Source of the DNA: Armigeres subalbatus
Taxonomy: Eukaryota > Arthropoda > Insecta > Diptera > Culicidae
DNA: 64,000 nucleotides
Assembly: GCF_024139115.2 (NCBI RefSeq)
Contig: NC_085141.1
Location: 371,341,925-371,405,924, forward strand
Direction of reading: 5' to 3'
The notes beneath the pieces are model-generated. The model saw only the letters and a list, made by a program, of their open reading frames with translations, had not been told where the DNA came from and ran no database searches. Position numbers and translations under genes: made by a program. Shown one piece after another: positions 1 to 10,075 of the stretch (the stretch's first letter is position 1; every line of letters starts with the position of its first letter).

Positions 1-710
1 AGCAGCTTGTCGGTTAGCGGATGCTTCTCCGCTCTGATCCTTGCGCTACTGCGCACCCCACTCGTAGTGTGTCTGCGGCGTCCTGTAAAGGACCCAGGAT
101 TTACAATAAAGTAATAATTTGACAATAATTTGACTGAGCACGTGCAATTTGAAATTTGTATGAAAATAGCTATACAAATAGCCCCAAATGTGAAAGACCG
201 ATCCGTGACTATAATTATTTAAATATAATAAACTCGAAGTGTTGAGTATGTCACCTTTGGCGCAATTGAAACACCTATTGATAGCAGCTTCTTGTGAGCA
301 GCTTCAATGCTGTATATATAAAATGCTGTATATATAATTAAAACTACTTAGCGGAGTTTGGGGCAAGTGTGCCATCCTACTTTTTCTAAGAAGTTAACTT
401 ATATTATGTGTTGTTGGTCAGACACAATGATCATTTTGCATCTCAGTATATAGCGCATGAAAGGAACATGCTAAATATTCAATTAATATGCGTTTACTGC
501 TTCATCAAACATTTAGAGCGAAATGTGAGTGATATTTCATAATATCCCAATCTGACTAAATAGTGTGCCCCAAATAAAATTTACATGGTATTCATCAACA
601 TTATGACACATCATCAAACAGAACATTAAAGCAGTCTATTAGAATCATCAAACTAAAAAAGTATTGACTAATAAGTACAAAAACACAAATTATCCAAAAC
701 GATATACTTT
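1..710. other. Non-coding stretch, no gene seen
   Basis: No coding signal is visible. The stretch is AT-rich. At about 361-376 it holds a solo GGGGCAAGTGTGCCA motif, which matches the terminal motif of the pogo-like element starting at 711. An inverted scrap of the motif (GTGTGCCCC) lies near 562-571. These may be an outer or older terminus of the same transposon family. No target-site duplication was resolved. Confidence 0.4.
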
Positions 711-751
711 GGGGCAAAATCGCCATCACTTGTAGGGGCAAGTGTGCCACT
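711..751 (+). repeat. Left terminal repeat of pogo-like element
   Basis: Two direct motifs, GGGGCAAAATCGCCAT at 711 and GGGGCAAGTGTGCCAC at 735, mirror the reverse complement of 3318-3355. A doubled motif at both ends resembles a repeated transposase-binding site. Confidence 0.55.
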
Positions 752-827
752 TTTCTTTTTAACCTAACCTCAAAAGGTAAGCTGTCAAATGTAAATATTC
801 GTGTTGTGTTTATATTACTGGAGCAGG

Positions 828-2537
828 ATGGTGCGAAAGTACAAACGAGTTTCTACGCGGAAAAGCTGGCCAGCGGCCAGTATGGACGCAGCAATACGGT
901 CCGTAACGTACGGAGGAACATCAGTGAAGCAAGCTGCAGCAGAACACGGAGTGCCACGAAAAACGCTAGACAAATATCTACGGTTCAGCGAGGCGATTCC
1001 TGTGACTCGCACGCCATTAAATTTGGGTCGTTTCAAAAATATATTCACCGCGCAGAAGGAGGACGAATTATTGAACCACGTTCTAGAGTTGGAGAAACGG
1101 TGCTCTGGAATCGGTAGCCGTGATGTGCGCCGCCTTGCGTTTGAGCTGGCGGAGCGAAATAACATATAGCACCCATTCAATCGAAAAGTTTGTATGGCTG
1201 GTTGGGATTGGTTTTACGGGTTCCGTAAAAGACATCAGGAACTATCGCTGCGGATTGCGGAGCCTACTTCCGCCGCTCGTTTGCAAGCTTTTAATAAAGT
1301 TGCGATTGATCGTTTCTTTGATATGGTCGAAGAATTCCTAAATCGACAGAATTTTCCCCCTAGCAGAATCTTTAATGTCGATGAGACGTCAATTTGTACG
1401 GTGAGATTAGAGATGGATTTGTGCCGTTCACTTTTATTATTTTCTTCTATTGACACTGCAGGTCCAAACCAAGAAGTCACGAGTCCTAGCACTACGAGGC
1501 AAACGTAAAGTAGGTGGGATCACATCTGCAGAACGTGGAACTACGGGTACAGCTTGCTTAGCTATGTCAGCTATTGGTAATTATGTTCCGCCAATGCTTA
1601 TTTTCCCAAGAGCGAGAATCACGGAGCAGTTGAAAAATGGTGCCCCGCCGGAAACATTGTTTTGCTGCAATAAAAATGGTCGTTGAGTTCAATAAATGAC
1701 ACAAAACTATGTAACCGTCATGAGCTTCCCACCACATTGTAGCCACCGGCTACAGCCGCTGGATGTAAGCTTCATGGGACCATTGAAGACGTATTTGAGC
1801 AGAGCAATTGATGAGTACCTAAAACATCAACCGGGAAAGGTAGTAATAATGAATGAACTGAGCTAACTGTCCGGAAAGGCATTCATGAAGACATCGACTG
1901 CAATAACCGCAATACACGGATTTGCTAAGGCGGGATTAGTTCCCCTCAATAGGTATGCCTTCAGCGATGATCTCTTTGCCCCAGCGGATGTCACAGATAT
2001 TGGAATGTCAAGCAACGACCCTAGCAACTTTGGAGATACAGAAAGTGCTGATAATAATGATGACATAAATGTTCCTGTAGTTCTCCATCAGGTAAGAGAT
2101 GAAAACCTGGGGTCCTTAAAAGACGTGCCTGCGATTGAAGGCGATGGAGATAAAGAGAACTGTATGCTGTCCAGAAGCTCGGATGAAGGATTCATCCGCT
2201 TCCTAAAACCAGTTCTCGCAAGCTATCCCGCAAGAAAAAGGAGAAAGCCGCAGACCTCACATCGAGTTCATATCGTACGGCCTTGAAGGAAGTCCAGGCA
2301 TCGAAGGAGATAGAAATTATAAAGAAAGCGAGTAAGAGACGCCAAAGGGTTAATACGAAGAAGCCAGCGAAGCGTTTACGTTTGGCTGACAATAATTCAC
2401 CGGAAGATTCTCTGTGTGAGCAATGCGGAAATAGTTTTATGCAGTCTAAGAAGGGTAAAGGTTGGAATAAGTGTGGTAAATGCCATGTTTGGTACCACAA
2501 GTGTCAGAGGAATGAATGTCCAACTTGCCCTAACTAA
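828..2537 (+). pseudogene. pogo-like (DDE_1/CENP-B-type) transposase, broken
   Basis: This is the remnant of a DNA-cutting transposase of the pogo/Tigger/Jerky type. The ATG at 828 (context CAGGATGG) begins a basic N-terminus. A psq-type helix-turn-helix follows, with SVKQAAAEHGVPRKTLDKYL at about codons 26-45. A stop codon at 1167-1169 interrupts the same frame. The frame then resumes with WDWFYGFRKRHQ and the first catalytic motif NVDETSI near 1376-1396. A 61-bp intron follows. Next come TVQTKK, GNYVPPMLIF and, after a gap, PHCSHRLQPLDVSF (1729-1770). About 50 residues that normally carry the second catalytic Asp are missing between about 1685 and 1720. Other lesions are a stop at 1863 and a frameshift near 2205-2280. 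The C-terminus is a Cys-rich finger (CEQC, CGKC, CPTC; 2417-2528), as in several insect pogo-like proteins. Certainly inactive; the family assignment is good. Confidence 0.8.
1401..1461 (+). other. 61-bp spliceosomal intron in the transposase gene
   Basis: The sequence starts GTGAGA and ends in a pyrimidine-rich run and CTGCAG. Removing it joins ACG to GTC and restores TVQTKK, the residues expected straight after the NVDET motif. Left in, it adds residues foreign to the family. About 61 bp is a typical size for short dipteran introns. The inference rests on reading-frame and motif repair only. Confidence 0.7.
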
Positions 2538-3317
2538 GACTTATATATAAGACAGATATTGTCTATCCGGAACAATTTTATACCGCTTTTTATACCGAAG
2601 TTGGATTTTTCTCCAGATACAGGCAACTTTCCCAACTTCGGAAGTAGTACGCTGGATTCGCCTAAAGATGCGCTAAACAACGCATCAACTAGTTTGACAG
2701 ATAAAACTTCGGAAGAAATTTCGGTTCGAAAGTTTGTTTTACAATCTGTTTGAACTACTAATTTTTTGATTGTTTTTTTGCTTTTATTAAGAAATAAAAT
2801 AAAAAAGAATAAAACCTAATGATCGTTTTATTTTTTTTTCTCATAAGGAATGGTTCCCCAGAATACCGTGTTTTAGAGCCACTTTACATCATTACATATA
2901 CATAATGATCGCATTTTAAGCCAAATACATTTCGAGCTCTCAATATTATAATGATGATCATGCTAATTCGTTGAGCTGAATCGATTGATATAAAACTGTG
3001 GAGTGATTCTATAACCTTTCCATACACTTTTAGTATATGAGAAAGGCAAACATAAATCGAATAATGCTGAACATTGGAAGACAAGATGTAGTGATAAACA
3101 GATTTGACTGTATAAAAAAACTGATAAGGATTACTTTTATTACCTGCCTATTCAGGGCTCAATGTGGATATAATCATGATTATCTTCATTCCACAAACGG
3201 TAGCACCCATGGGATGAAACAGCTCTCAATGACAGTAAATTCAAAAAGGGTATAGAAATACCTTAGTGGAATTGGCTTGACCTATGAAACACTTCATTTT
3301 CACTATTAATTTTCTTT

Positions 3318-3355
3318 ATGGCCGTTTTGCCCCATACAGGTGGCAATCTTGCCCC
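3318..3355 (-). repeat. Right terminal repeat of pogo-like element
   Basis: Read on the minus strand, this has GGGGCAAGATTGCCA and then GGGGCAAAACGGCCAT. It is the inverted counterpart of 711-751, with the same two-motif structure. Confidence 0.55.
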
Positions 3356-3419
3356 ATCTGTGAAAGTGTGAGTAACGTGAAAGTGAAAGACGTTATTTTT
3401 ATGATATTTTTAAAACTCC

Positions 3420-3830
3420 AGAAACCTATATACCGCCTATAATTGATGGACCGATTTACGATTCTTGAAACCTTGTTGAGAACTTACAACATTGCGAGAG
3501 AATTTTTACTTTCAATCATTAACTGAGTGACTCTCACTCGGGAAAGCAGCCTTCTTATATCCAATAAAGTAGATTCAAATGTTCGTTTTGTTTTCAGTTA
3601 TGCAGTTCTATCAGCAACCAAACGATTATCCGAATCTAGTGAGAAAGTTTAACTTTCTACCGTTGAATGGCTTTACTCTTTCGTTTCAAATAGGGATACT
3701 GGGAAGAACCGATTTATGCTTCTTGAGACCTTGTTAGGCATTTACAACTACTAACGGCAACCAACCGATTGTCCGAATGTTGCGAGAATATTTCAATTTT
3801 CATATCAGATTTTTCCTTATCCACTATTCT
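3420..3830. repeat. Two degenerate copies of an unknown repeat
   Basis: Two related stretches (about 3447-3650 and 3700-3810) share blocks such as ACCGATTTA, TTGA(A/G)ACCTTGTT, TTACAAC and GCAACCAA(A/C)CGATT, in the same order. No coding potential is seen. Origin unknown; possibly remnants of one duplicated non-coding repeat. Confidence 0.45.
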
Positions 3831-4400
3831 ATACAAAAGCAAGTTTAATATTGAGAGAAGTTTTCATCACATTACTAAGCACAATCTCATTATGACTGTC
3901 TAGAATTGGATGGCGTCGCTATTGAACTCTGTGGCAGCAGTCGGGAGGAAGATGCGCCTTTCCAAATAGTAAGTACAATATAGCAATCAAATTTCACTTT
4001 CTATTTCAAAACGATTATAGACGCTACTGCGGCGATTAAATTCATTACAGCAGCCGCAGTGGCCATCACTGATGTTACCATAATTGTCATCAAATTTTCT
4101 GTTCCTTTAAAAAATATATCCAATGTCTGTCATTCAAAATATTGATCCTAAAAAGGACCGGTTTATGGACCTTGATACATATGCGCTGACGATTGTTGCG
4201 GATGGCCACTCAATGCTTCACCACGATGTGCTGTACTGCTGTATACTTGAGTACTGCTGATGAAGGCCACGCGATGATGATTCTGCAGCAACACGCCGAC
4301 GAGCACCACCGATATCGATTTTGGGACCACAACCCGATGGACGCAACATACTCCGATGACTGCCACTGATGCCGATGCAAGGACTACTCTCCATTGAATT
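3831..4400. other. Non-coding stretch, nothing recognised
   Basis: No reading frame with recognisable content and no terminal repeats were seen. Confidence 0.3.
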
Positions 4401-4565
4401 GCGAACAAAATGGCTCGCGCGCGCTGGAAAGCTACTTTCTTGTATTCAATATTGTGAGCCCGATGCCAAGCCCTTTTGATGATCGTTATGGGTGCAAATT
4501 TTACGAATAACGAATGACGAAGGAGCGGAGCTAATGAGCTTACTTCATTAGCTACTAGCAAGCCG
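4400..4565 (-). repeat. Dispersed repeat, copy 1 (partner near 45.8-46.1 kb)
   Basis: On the minus strand this has CTCCGCTCCTTCGTCA, GAATACAAGAAAG and then a GCGCGCGCGAGCCATTTTG block. The same blocks occur near 45835-46100. The 132-residue open frame across it shows no protein features. Element type unknown. Confidence 0.5.
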
Positions 4566-5730
4566 CTCTCCCGCGCCCGCGCGCCACTTTGTTCGCGGTC
4601 CCAGCAATCGCAATCAGCGTGTGCGAGCTAGTTAATTCGATATTCTTTGGAGAGCGCTTCAAGTATCGATATCAGTGGTGTTCTATCGTTACTTTCGTTT
4701 AGCTGCTGTTAGTGACTGGGAAGGGGCATTGAGAAAATTTTTTGTCGTCGACGGGTAGATGCTGCAGAAAATTATTCACAAAGATGACGTCTGTAGCAAA
4801 TACGCGGTAAATCATTGATTGGTTGTCGTCGGTGACAGCAGAATTGTCCAAGTGCAGTTTTCACTCGCTGCCGACAAACCTGCTCTACTAAGATTTTTAA
4901 ACAAATTCTTTTGAGCGCTGTCGATGCTGATGACGAACGCACGATGATTTCCAACAAAACCGCAAACGCGCGCGAATCGACTTGAAACGATGTCTTTGCC
5001 GGTAGCGGTCCAAGTAACATCTGTGATGGTCGTCAGTGGTGATTGAAAAACATGTTTATGCTTACAACAGATTATGATAATGTTTGGTTGAAATTCGCAA
5101 TTGTGTATGTATACAACCTAATATTCATATGATATTACGATTCTCATTGTATAACAGGTTTTACGTAGTTTACGTCGAGCGGTCGTGTCTTGTGAAAAAA
5201 AAAACATTCAAAAAAACATTGTATGTGATTTTTAAGGCGTTTTTTTACACTGGTCTTGATATTGAAGCAGTGTTAAGCGGAAAATAAGTTTCACGCATTT
5301 TATAAACAATTTTAAAAATAAAATTTAAATAAAAATAGATCATTTTTTTGCCAAAATTGAATGGCTTTATTGTCAAAATCGAATGTTGCCAAAACTGAGT
5401 ATTGCCAAAATGGAGAATAAAACCAAGGAAAAGTGCCATTAGAAGCCATGGCCAAAACCGAAATCGGACCACATGAAACGCTGCTTCACCCCCATACATG
5501 AAAGTTCGTCATTCTTGGCCTGTAGTACGCACTGATCCTTTTTTCGTTCGTCCATGGCAGAGAGATTTTCCATCTCTCTTCGGAGCTGGAGACCAAGTTA
5601 CGGAGAAGGAAACCGCCTCTGAAGAGGCCCAATAAAGGTCCGGTTCTATTTTGACTGCCATCGTGGTACTCTTCTGACTATGTCCTTGAGCGAGAAATAT
5701 CAATTGCTAAACGGGTAACATGTTTAAAAA
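4566..5730. other. Non-coding stretch, nothing recognised
   Basis: No convincing gene. Short open frames here (4772-5020, 5084-5287, 5245-5499, 5509-5703) lack family motifs and usable context. From about 5400 the first CCAAAATTGA/GCCAAAACCG-like scraps announce the GGCCAAA-type repeats that follow. Confidence 0.35.
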
Positions 5731-5734
5731 TGTC

Positions 5735-6460
5735 CACTCGTTTGGCCAAATGACATTTTCAGCCAAATGGCCTTTATGCGAAGCGACCATTCCAGCCAAA
5801 CGACATTTTCGGCCGTATGTCTATTTCGGCTAAATTACATATTTTCCAGGTGGGTATTGAGCGTTCACAAATTACGTAACGCAAATGTTTGCAATTTTGA
5901 CTCTCTTTTCTCCTTCACGTAACACTTTTGGTATAGCTTATTTTTTGCTTGGGCCACAATGCTTGTTCTGATCTAACACATACAGCGCTACGTATTTTTC
6001 TAACAGTTCATAATAGTTTATTCGGTCAAATGACATATTCGACTAAACACCTTTCGACCTTGTGGTCTTTGGCCGAAAGTCATTAGTTCGTATGCTACCG
6101 AGTAACACGTTAAGCCATCTAGCCGAATCGAAAGTTTGTCAGAAACGGTTTTTAGGTTGAAAATGGTTTGTCCCAAAAAAAATTTGTCCGAAATCGACAT
6201 ACAGCCGAAAGGGACATTCGGCCGAACTGGCAATTTGACAGAACAAGTTATTTATTCTATCAGGTTATTTGGCCAAAAAATGGCCATGTAGCAGGAAAAA
6301 ACGTTTGACCTAAATGGTCGTTCGGCCGTAAAGATCATTTGGCAGAAAATTCAGTTTGGTAGAAATGGTCGTTTTGCAGACAGAGCTATCTGGCCTAAAA
6401 TGTCCTTTCTGCAAAACAACCTTTTTAGCCAAAAGGTATTTTCTGCCAAATGACCTTTTC
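5735..6460. repeat. GGCCAAATGAC-type dispersed repeat cluster A
   Basis: Degenerate tandem units of about 21-25 bp, with cores such as GGCCAAATGACATTTTC and TTCGGCC, run in both polarities. The same motif recurs near 28660-28700, 50730-51040, 54215-54485, 54660-54835, 55105-55300 and 61575-61625. Such arrays are common in culicine genomes. No protein is encoded. Confidence 0.75.
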
Positions 6461-6524
6461 GGCTAAGTCAGCGGTTCTGAGGCTAAGTCAGCGGTTGAGA
6501 GGCACCCCTCCAAACTTTATTAAT

Positions 6525-9330
6525 TAAGGTACCCCCTCTTGAAAGTACGCTTCCGCACCTCTTGACAAAAGGTTTCCGAGTCTCTTAAATGGCAACTTTC
6601 GAGCCACTTAAAGGGAAGCTTACTTTGCATCTTGAAAGGACGCTTCTGCGCCTCTCGAAAGCAGAATTTCGAGCTTCTGGAAGCGAGGCTTCCGAGCCTC
6701 TTGAAAGGAGGCTTCCGTCTCACTTGAAAGTAGGTTTTCAAGCCTCTTAAAAGGAGCCTTCCAAGTATTTTGCAAGTACGCTTCTTTTCACAAGGTGGTT
6801 GAGCCTCCTGCAAGGAGCTTCTGGATCTCTTGAAGGTAGGCTTCCGCACCTCTTGTTAAGATGCTTCTGAGCGTCTCGAATGGCAACTTTCGAGTCACTT
6901 AAAAGTGAGGCTTCTTTGCATCTTGAAAGGATGCTTCTGAGCCTCTGGAAAGTATGCTTCTAAGCCTCTTGAACGAAGTATTCCGAGCTTCTTGAAGGGA
7001 GGCTTCCGATTCACTTGAAAGTAAGCTTTCGAGCCTCAAGGAGCCTTCCGGGCTTTTTGACAGAAAACTCCCGGCCCTCTTAAAAGGAAGCTTCCGAGCC
7101 TCTTGAAAGGAGCTTTCTGAGCCTTTTGAAAATAACCTTCCGAGCCTCTTGAAAGAAGGCTTCCGAGCTTTTTGAAAGAAGACTTCCGACTTTCTTGAAA
7201 GGAGTCTTCCGAGTTTTCTAAAATAAGGCTTCCGACCCTCTTAAAACGAGGCTTCCGGGTCTCTTGGAAGGAGACTTCTAGGCCTCTGGAAAGCGGGCTT
7301 CGGAGCATCTTGAAAGGAGGCTTCCGAGCCTCTTGAAAGTAGGATTCCGAGCCTCTTGAAAGGAGCTTTCCGAGCCTTTTGAAAGGAGGCTTCCGAGCCT
7401 CTTGAAAGGAGCTTTCCGAGCCTTTTGAAAAGAACCTTCCGAGCCTCTTAAAAGAAGGCTTCCGAGCTTTTTGTAAGGCTTCCGACTTTCCTGAAGGGAG
7501 CCTTCCGAGCTTTTTGAAAAAAGACTTCCGACCCTCTTAAAACGAGGCTTCCGGGTATCTTGGAAGGAGACTTCCAAGCCTCTCGGAAGGAGGCTTCCGA
7601 GCCTCTGGAAAGGAGGCTTCCGAGCCTCTTGAAAGTAGGCTTCCGAGCCTCTTGAAAGGAGCTTTCAGAACCTTTTGAAAAGTTCCTTCCGAGCCTCTTG
7701 AAAGGAGGCTTCCAAACCTCTCGAAAATAGCTTTCGGAGCCTCTTGAAAGGAGCTTCCCGAGCCTTTTAAAAAAAGCCTTCCGAGCCTCTTGAAAGGAGG
7801 CTTCCGAGCCTCTCAAAAATAGGCTTCGGAGCCTCTTGAAAGGAGCTTTCCTAGCCTTTTGAAAAGAACCTTCCGAGCCTTTTGAAAGAAGGCTTCCGAG
7901 CTTTTTGTAAGAAGGCTTCCGACTTTCTTGAAAGGAGCCTTCCGAGCTTTTCTAAAGAAGGCTCCCAAACCTCTTAAAACGAGACTTCCAAGCCTCTGGA
8001 AAGGAGTCTTCCGAGCATCTTGAAAGGAGGCTTCCGAACCTCTTGAAAGTTGGCTTCCGAGCATCTTAAATAGAGCTTTCCGAGCCTTTTGAAAAGAACC
8101 TTCCGAGCCTCTTGAAAGAAGGCTTCTGACTTTCTTGAAGGGAGCCTTCCGAGTTTTTTAAAAGAAGACTTCCGACCCTCTTAAAACGAGGTTTCCGGGG
8201 TATCTTAAAAATAGACTTGCAAGCCTCTCGGAAAGAGGCTTCCGAGTCTCTGGAAAGGAGCATCTTGAAAGTAGGCTTCCGAGCCTCTTGAAAGGAGCTT
8301 TCCGAGCCTTTTGAAAAGATCCTTCCGAGCCTTTTGAAAGGAGGCTTCCAAACCTCTCGAAAATAGCTTTCGGAGCCTCTTGAAAGGAGTTTCCCGAGGC
8401 TTTTGAAAAAAAACCTTCCGAGCCTCTTGAAAGGAGGCCTACGAGCCTCTCAAGAATAGTCTTCGGAGCCTATTGAAAGGAGCTTTCCTAGCCTTTTGAA
8501 AAGAACCTTCCGAGCCTTTTGAAAGAAGGGTTCTGAGCTTTTTGTAAGAAGGCTTCCGACTTTCTTGAAAGGAGTCTTTCTAACTTCTTGAAACAAGGCT
8601 TCCAACCCTCTTAAAAAAGGCTTTCGGGTATCTTGAAAGTAGGCTTCTAAGCCTCTTGAAAGGAGCTTTTCGATCCTTTTGAAAAGATCCTTCCGAGCCT
8701 CTAAAAAATAGGCTTTGGAGCCTCTTGAAAAAAGCTTTCCGAACCTTTTGAAAAGAACTTTTTGAGGCTCTTGAAAGATGGCTTCCGAGCTTTTTGTAAT
8801 AAGGCTTCCGACTATCATGAAAGGAGCCCTTTGAGCTTTTTAAAATAAGGCTTCCTACGCTCTTAAAACAAGGCTTCCGGGTCCCTTGGAAGGGGACTTC
8901 CAAGCCTCTTGGAAGGAGGCTTCCGAGCCTCTTAAAGGAGGCTTCCGAGCCTCTCGGAAGTAGGCTTCCGAGCCTCTTAAAATGAGCTTTCCGAGCCTTT
9001 TGAAAAGAACCTTCCCAGACTCTTGAAAGAAGGTTTCCGAGCTTTTTGTAAGAAGGCTTCCGTTTTACTTGAAAGGAGCCTTCCGACCCTCTCAAAACAA
9101 GGCTTCCGGGCCTCTTGGTAGGAGACTCTCAAGCCTCTTGAGAGGAGTCTTCCGAACCTTTTGAAAGAAGGCTTCTGAACATCTTGAAAGGCGGGCTTCG
9201 AGCTGCCTGGAAGACGGCCATCGAGAAGCGCAGAAGGATGCTTCTAATTTTCTTACAACGAAGCAACCAAGCTTATCTGAAAAAAGCCTCCATGACTCTC
9301 AAACGGAGGCTTCCGAACCTTTAGAATCTA
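6525..9330 (-). repeat. 23-bp minisatellite I (about 2.8 kb)
   Basis: Units read GCTTCCGAGCC then TCTTGAAAGGAG, 23 bp in total, and diverge moderately. Variants are CTTTCCGAGCC and CTTTTTGTAAGAAG. Because 23 is not a multiple of three, three units (69 bp) give a 23-residue period in every frame. This produces repetitive open frames on the minus strand (for example 8580-9095 and 7448-7816) that are not genes. GGCT-TCCG-AGCC is a short dyad within the unit. Confidence 0.9.
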
Positions 9331-9640
9331 GATTTCAGTTCAAAAGCATATTCCTAACATATTATTCAACATTTTGTTTAGATCAGGTAGATTGCATAGA
9401 AGATTTTTCAAATTTGCTCATTCGACGTTTTGTCCGTTTGGTCTTTTGTACCGCAGCCCTTCATACGCTGTGCTGGTTGAGGAGGGCAGGATTCAATTGG
9501 CTTTGATTTAGTGATCGCATATTATGTACAAGACAAAGTTTTTTTTTAATAAAAAAAATCACAATTATCAAAACTTCATCAATAAGTATCGATTTAAATT
9601 AAATTCGTCCGCCATTATGCATTTTTGTCCGAGGTACCCC
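9331..9640. other. Non-satellite right flank inside the hAT-like element
   Basis: AT-rich sequence lies between the minisatellite and the right hAT-like terminus. The 128-residue frame at 9524-9910 runs across the terminus and is not credible. Confidence 0.4.
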
Positions 9641-9997
9641 CTAGTGCCAGCGAAGGTACCCCCAGTGGTACATGTACACCAGGTTGAGAACCGCTGCTCT
9701 AAAAGTCTAAAACTATCAATCAAAAATCGAATAAGTTACAGCAAAAACATAATCCAAATTTGGTTGCGCAAAGGGCCTTGGGAACGCAAAGTTAAAATGT
9801 ATAAAAAAGATATTACACATTTAATATTTCATTATTTAAAATTTGGTATTATAAGTTTATTGGACATTAATTCAAGAAATATAACGATATCGGACTATCG
9901 ACAACATTAAAAAATAACAATTTACTTTAAGCTTGCACAAAGAAGGAACTGAGCCCGCCATAAACCCGGCATCAACTTTTCCCATTACAGCAACTAA

Positions 9998-10075
9998 ACT
10001 GCCGTGAATCGCATATTTGTCCCATATGAATAGGAAACCCAGCAAAGATGGGACAGATATGCGATTCACGGCAGT
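9998..10075. repeat. Short palindromic MITE/hairpin
   Basis: Two 28-bp arms (9998-10025 and 10048-10075) are inverted copies with one mismatch. They begin ACTGCCGTGAATCGC and are separated by 22 bp. This is a very small fold-back unit. No clear target duplication was found. Confidence 0.8.

Larger units (their letters stand above)
711..3355 (+). mobile_element. pogo-like DNA transposon, decayed
   Basis: A broken transposase gene (828-2537) lies between inverted termini. The left end (711-751) carries two direct copies of a GGGGCAAR...GCCA motif about 24 bp apart. The right end (3318-3355) carries the same pair in reverse complement, about 22 bp apart. The length of about 2.65 kb suits a pogo/Tigger-class element. 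TA target duplications are expected for this class, but I could not fix them, so the outer edges are approximate. A solo motif near 361 could be an alternative left end. The element is non-functional because its coding region is frameshifted and internally deleted. Confidence 0.6.
6469..9696. mobile_element. hAT-like non-autonomous element filled with a 23-bp minisatellite
   Basis: The left end is CAGCGGTTCT at 6469, repeated at 6489 within a 20-bp duplication (6461-6480 and 6481-6500). The right end, read on the minus strand from 9696, is CAGCGGTTCTCAACCT. This is the classic hAT terminal sequence CAGNGGTTCTCAACC. Both subterminal regions contain GGTACCCCC (near 6528 and near 9634-9661). The interior is almost wholly the 23-bp array, with no transposase. 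The expected 8-bp target duplication is not convincing: GGCTAAGT precedes and CTCTAAAA follows. Confidence 0.6.

Noticed and set aside
4163..4561. 132-codon minus-strand frame
   Set aside because: Overlaps a dispersed repeat that also occurs near 46 kb and shows no protein features.
6520..9095. Series of Ser/Lys/Arg-rich minus-strand frames as a gene family
   Set aside because: All are the 23-bp minisatellite read in different frames, with a 23-residue period.
6461..9704. 8-bp target duplication for the satellite-filled hAT-like element
   Set aside because: GGCTAAGT and CTCTAAAA share only CTAA. The ends are convincing but the duplication is not.
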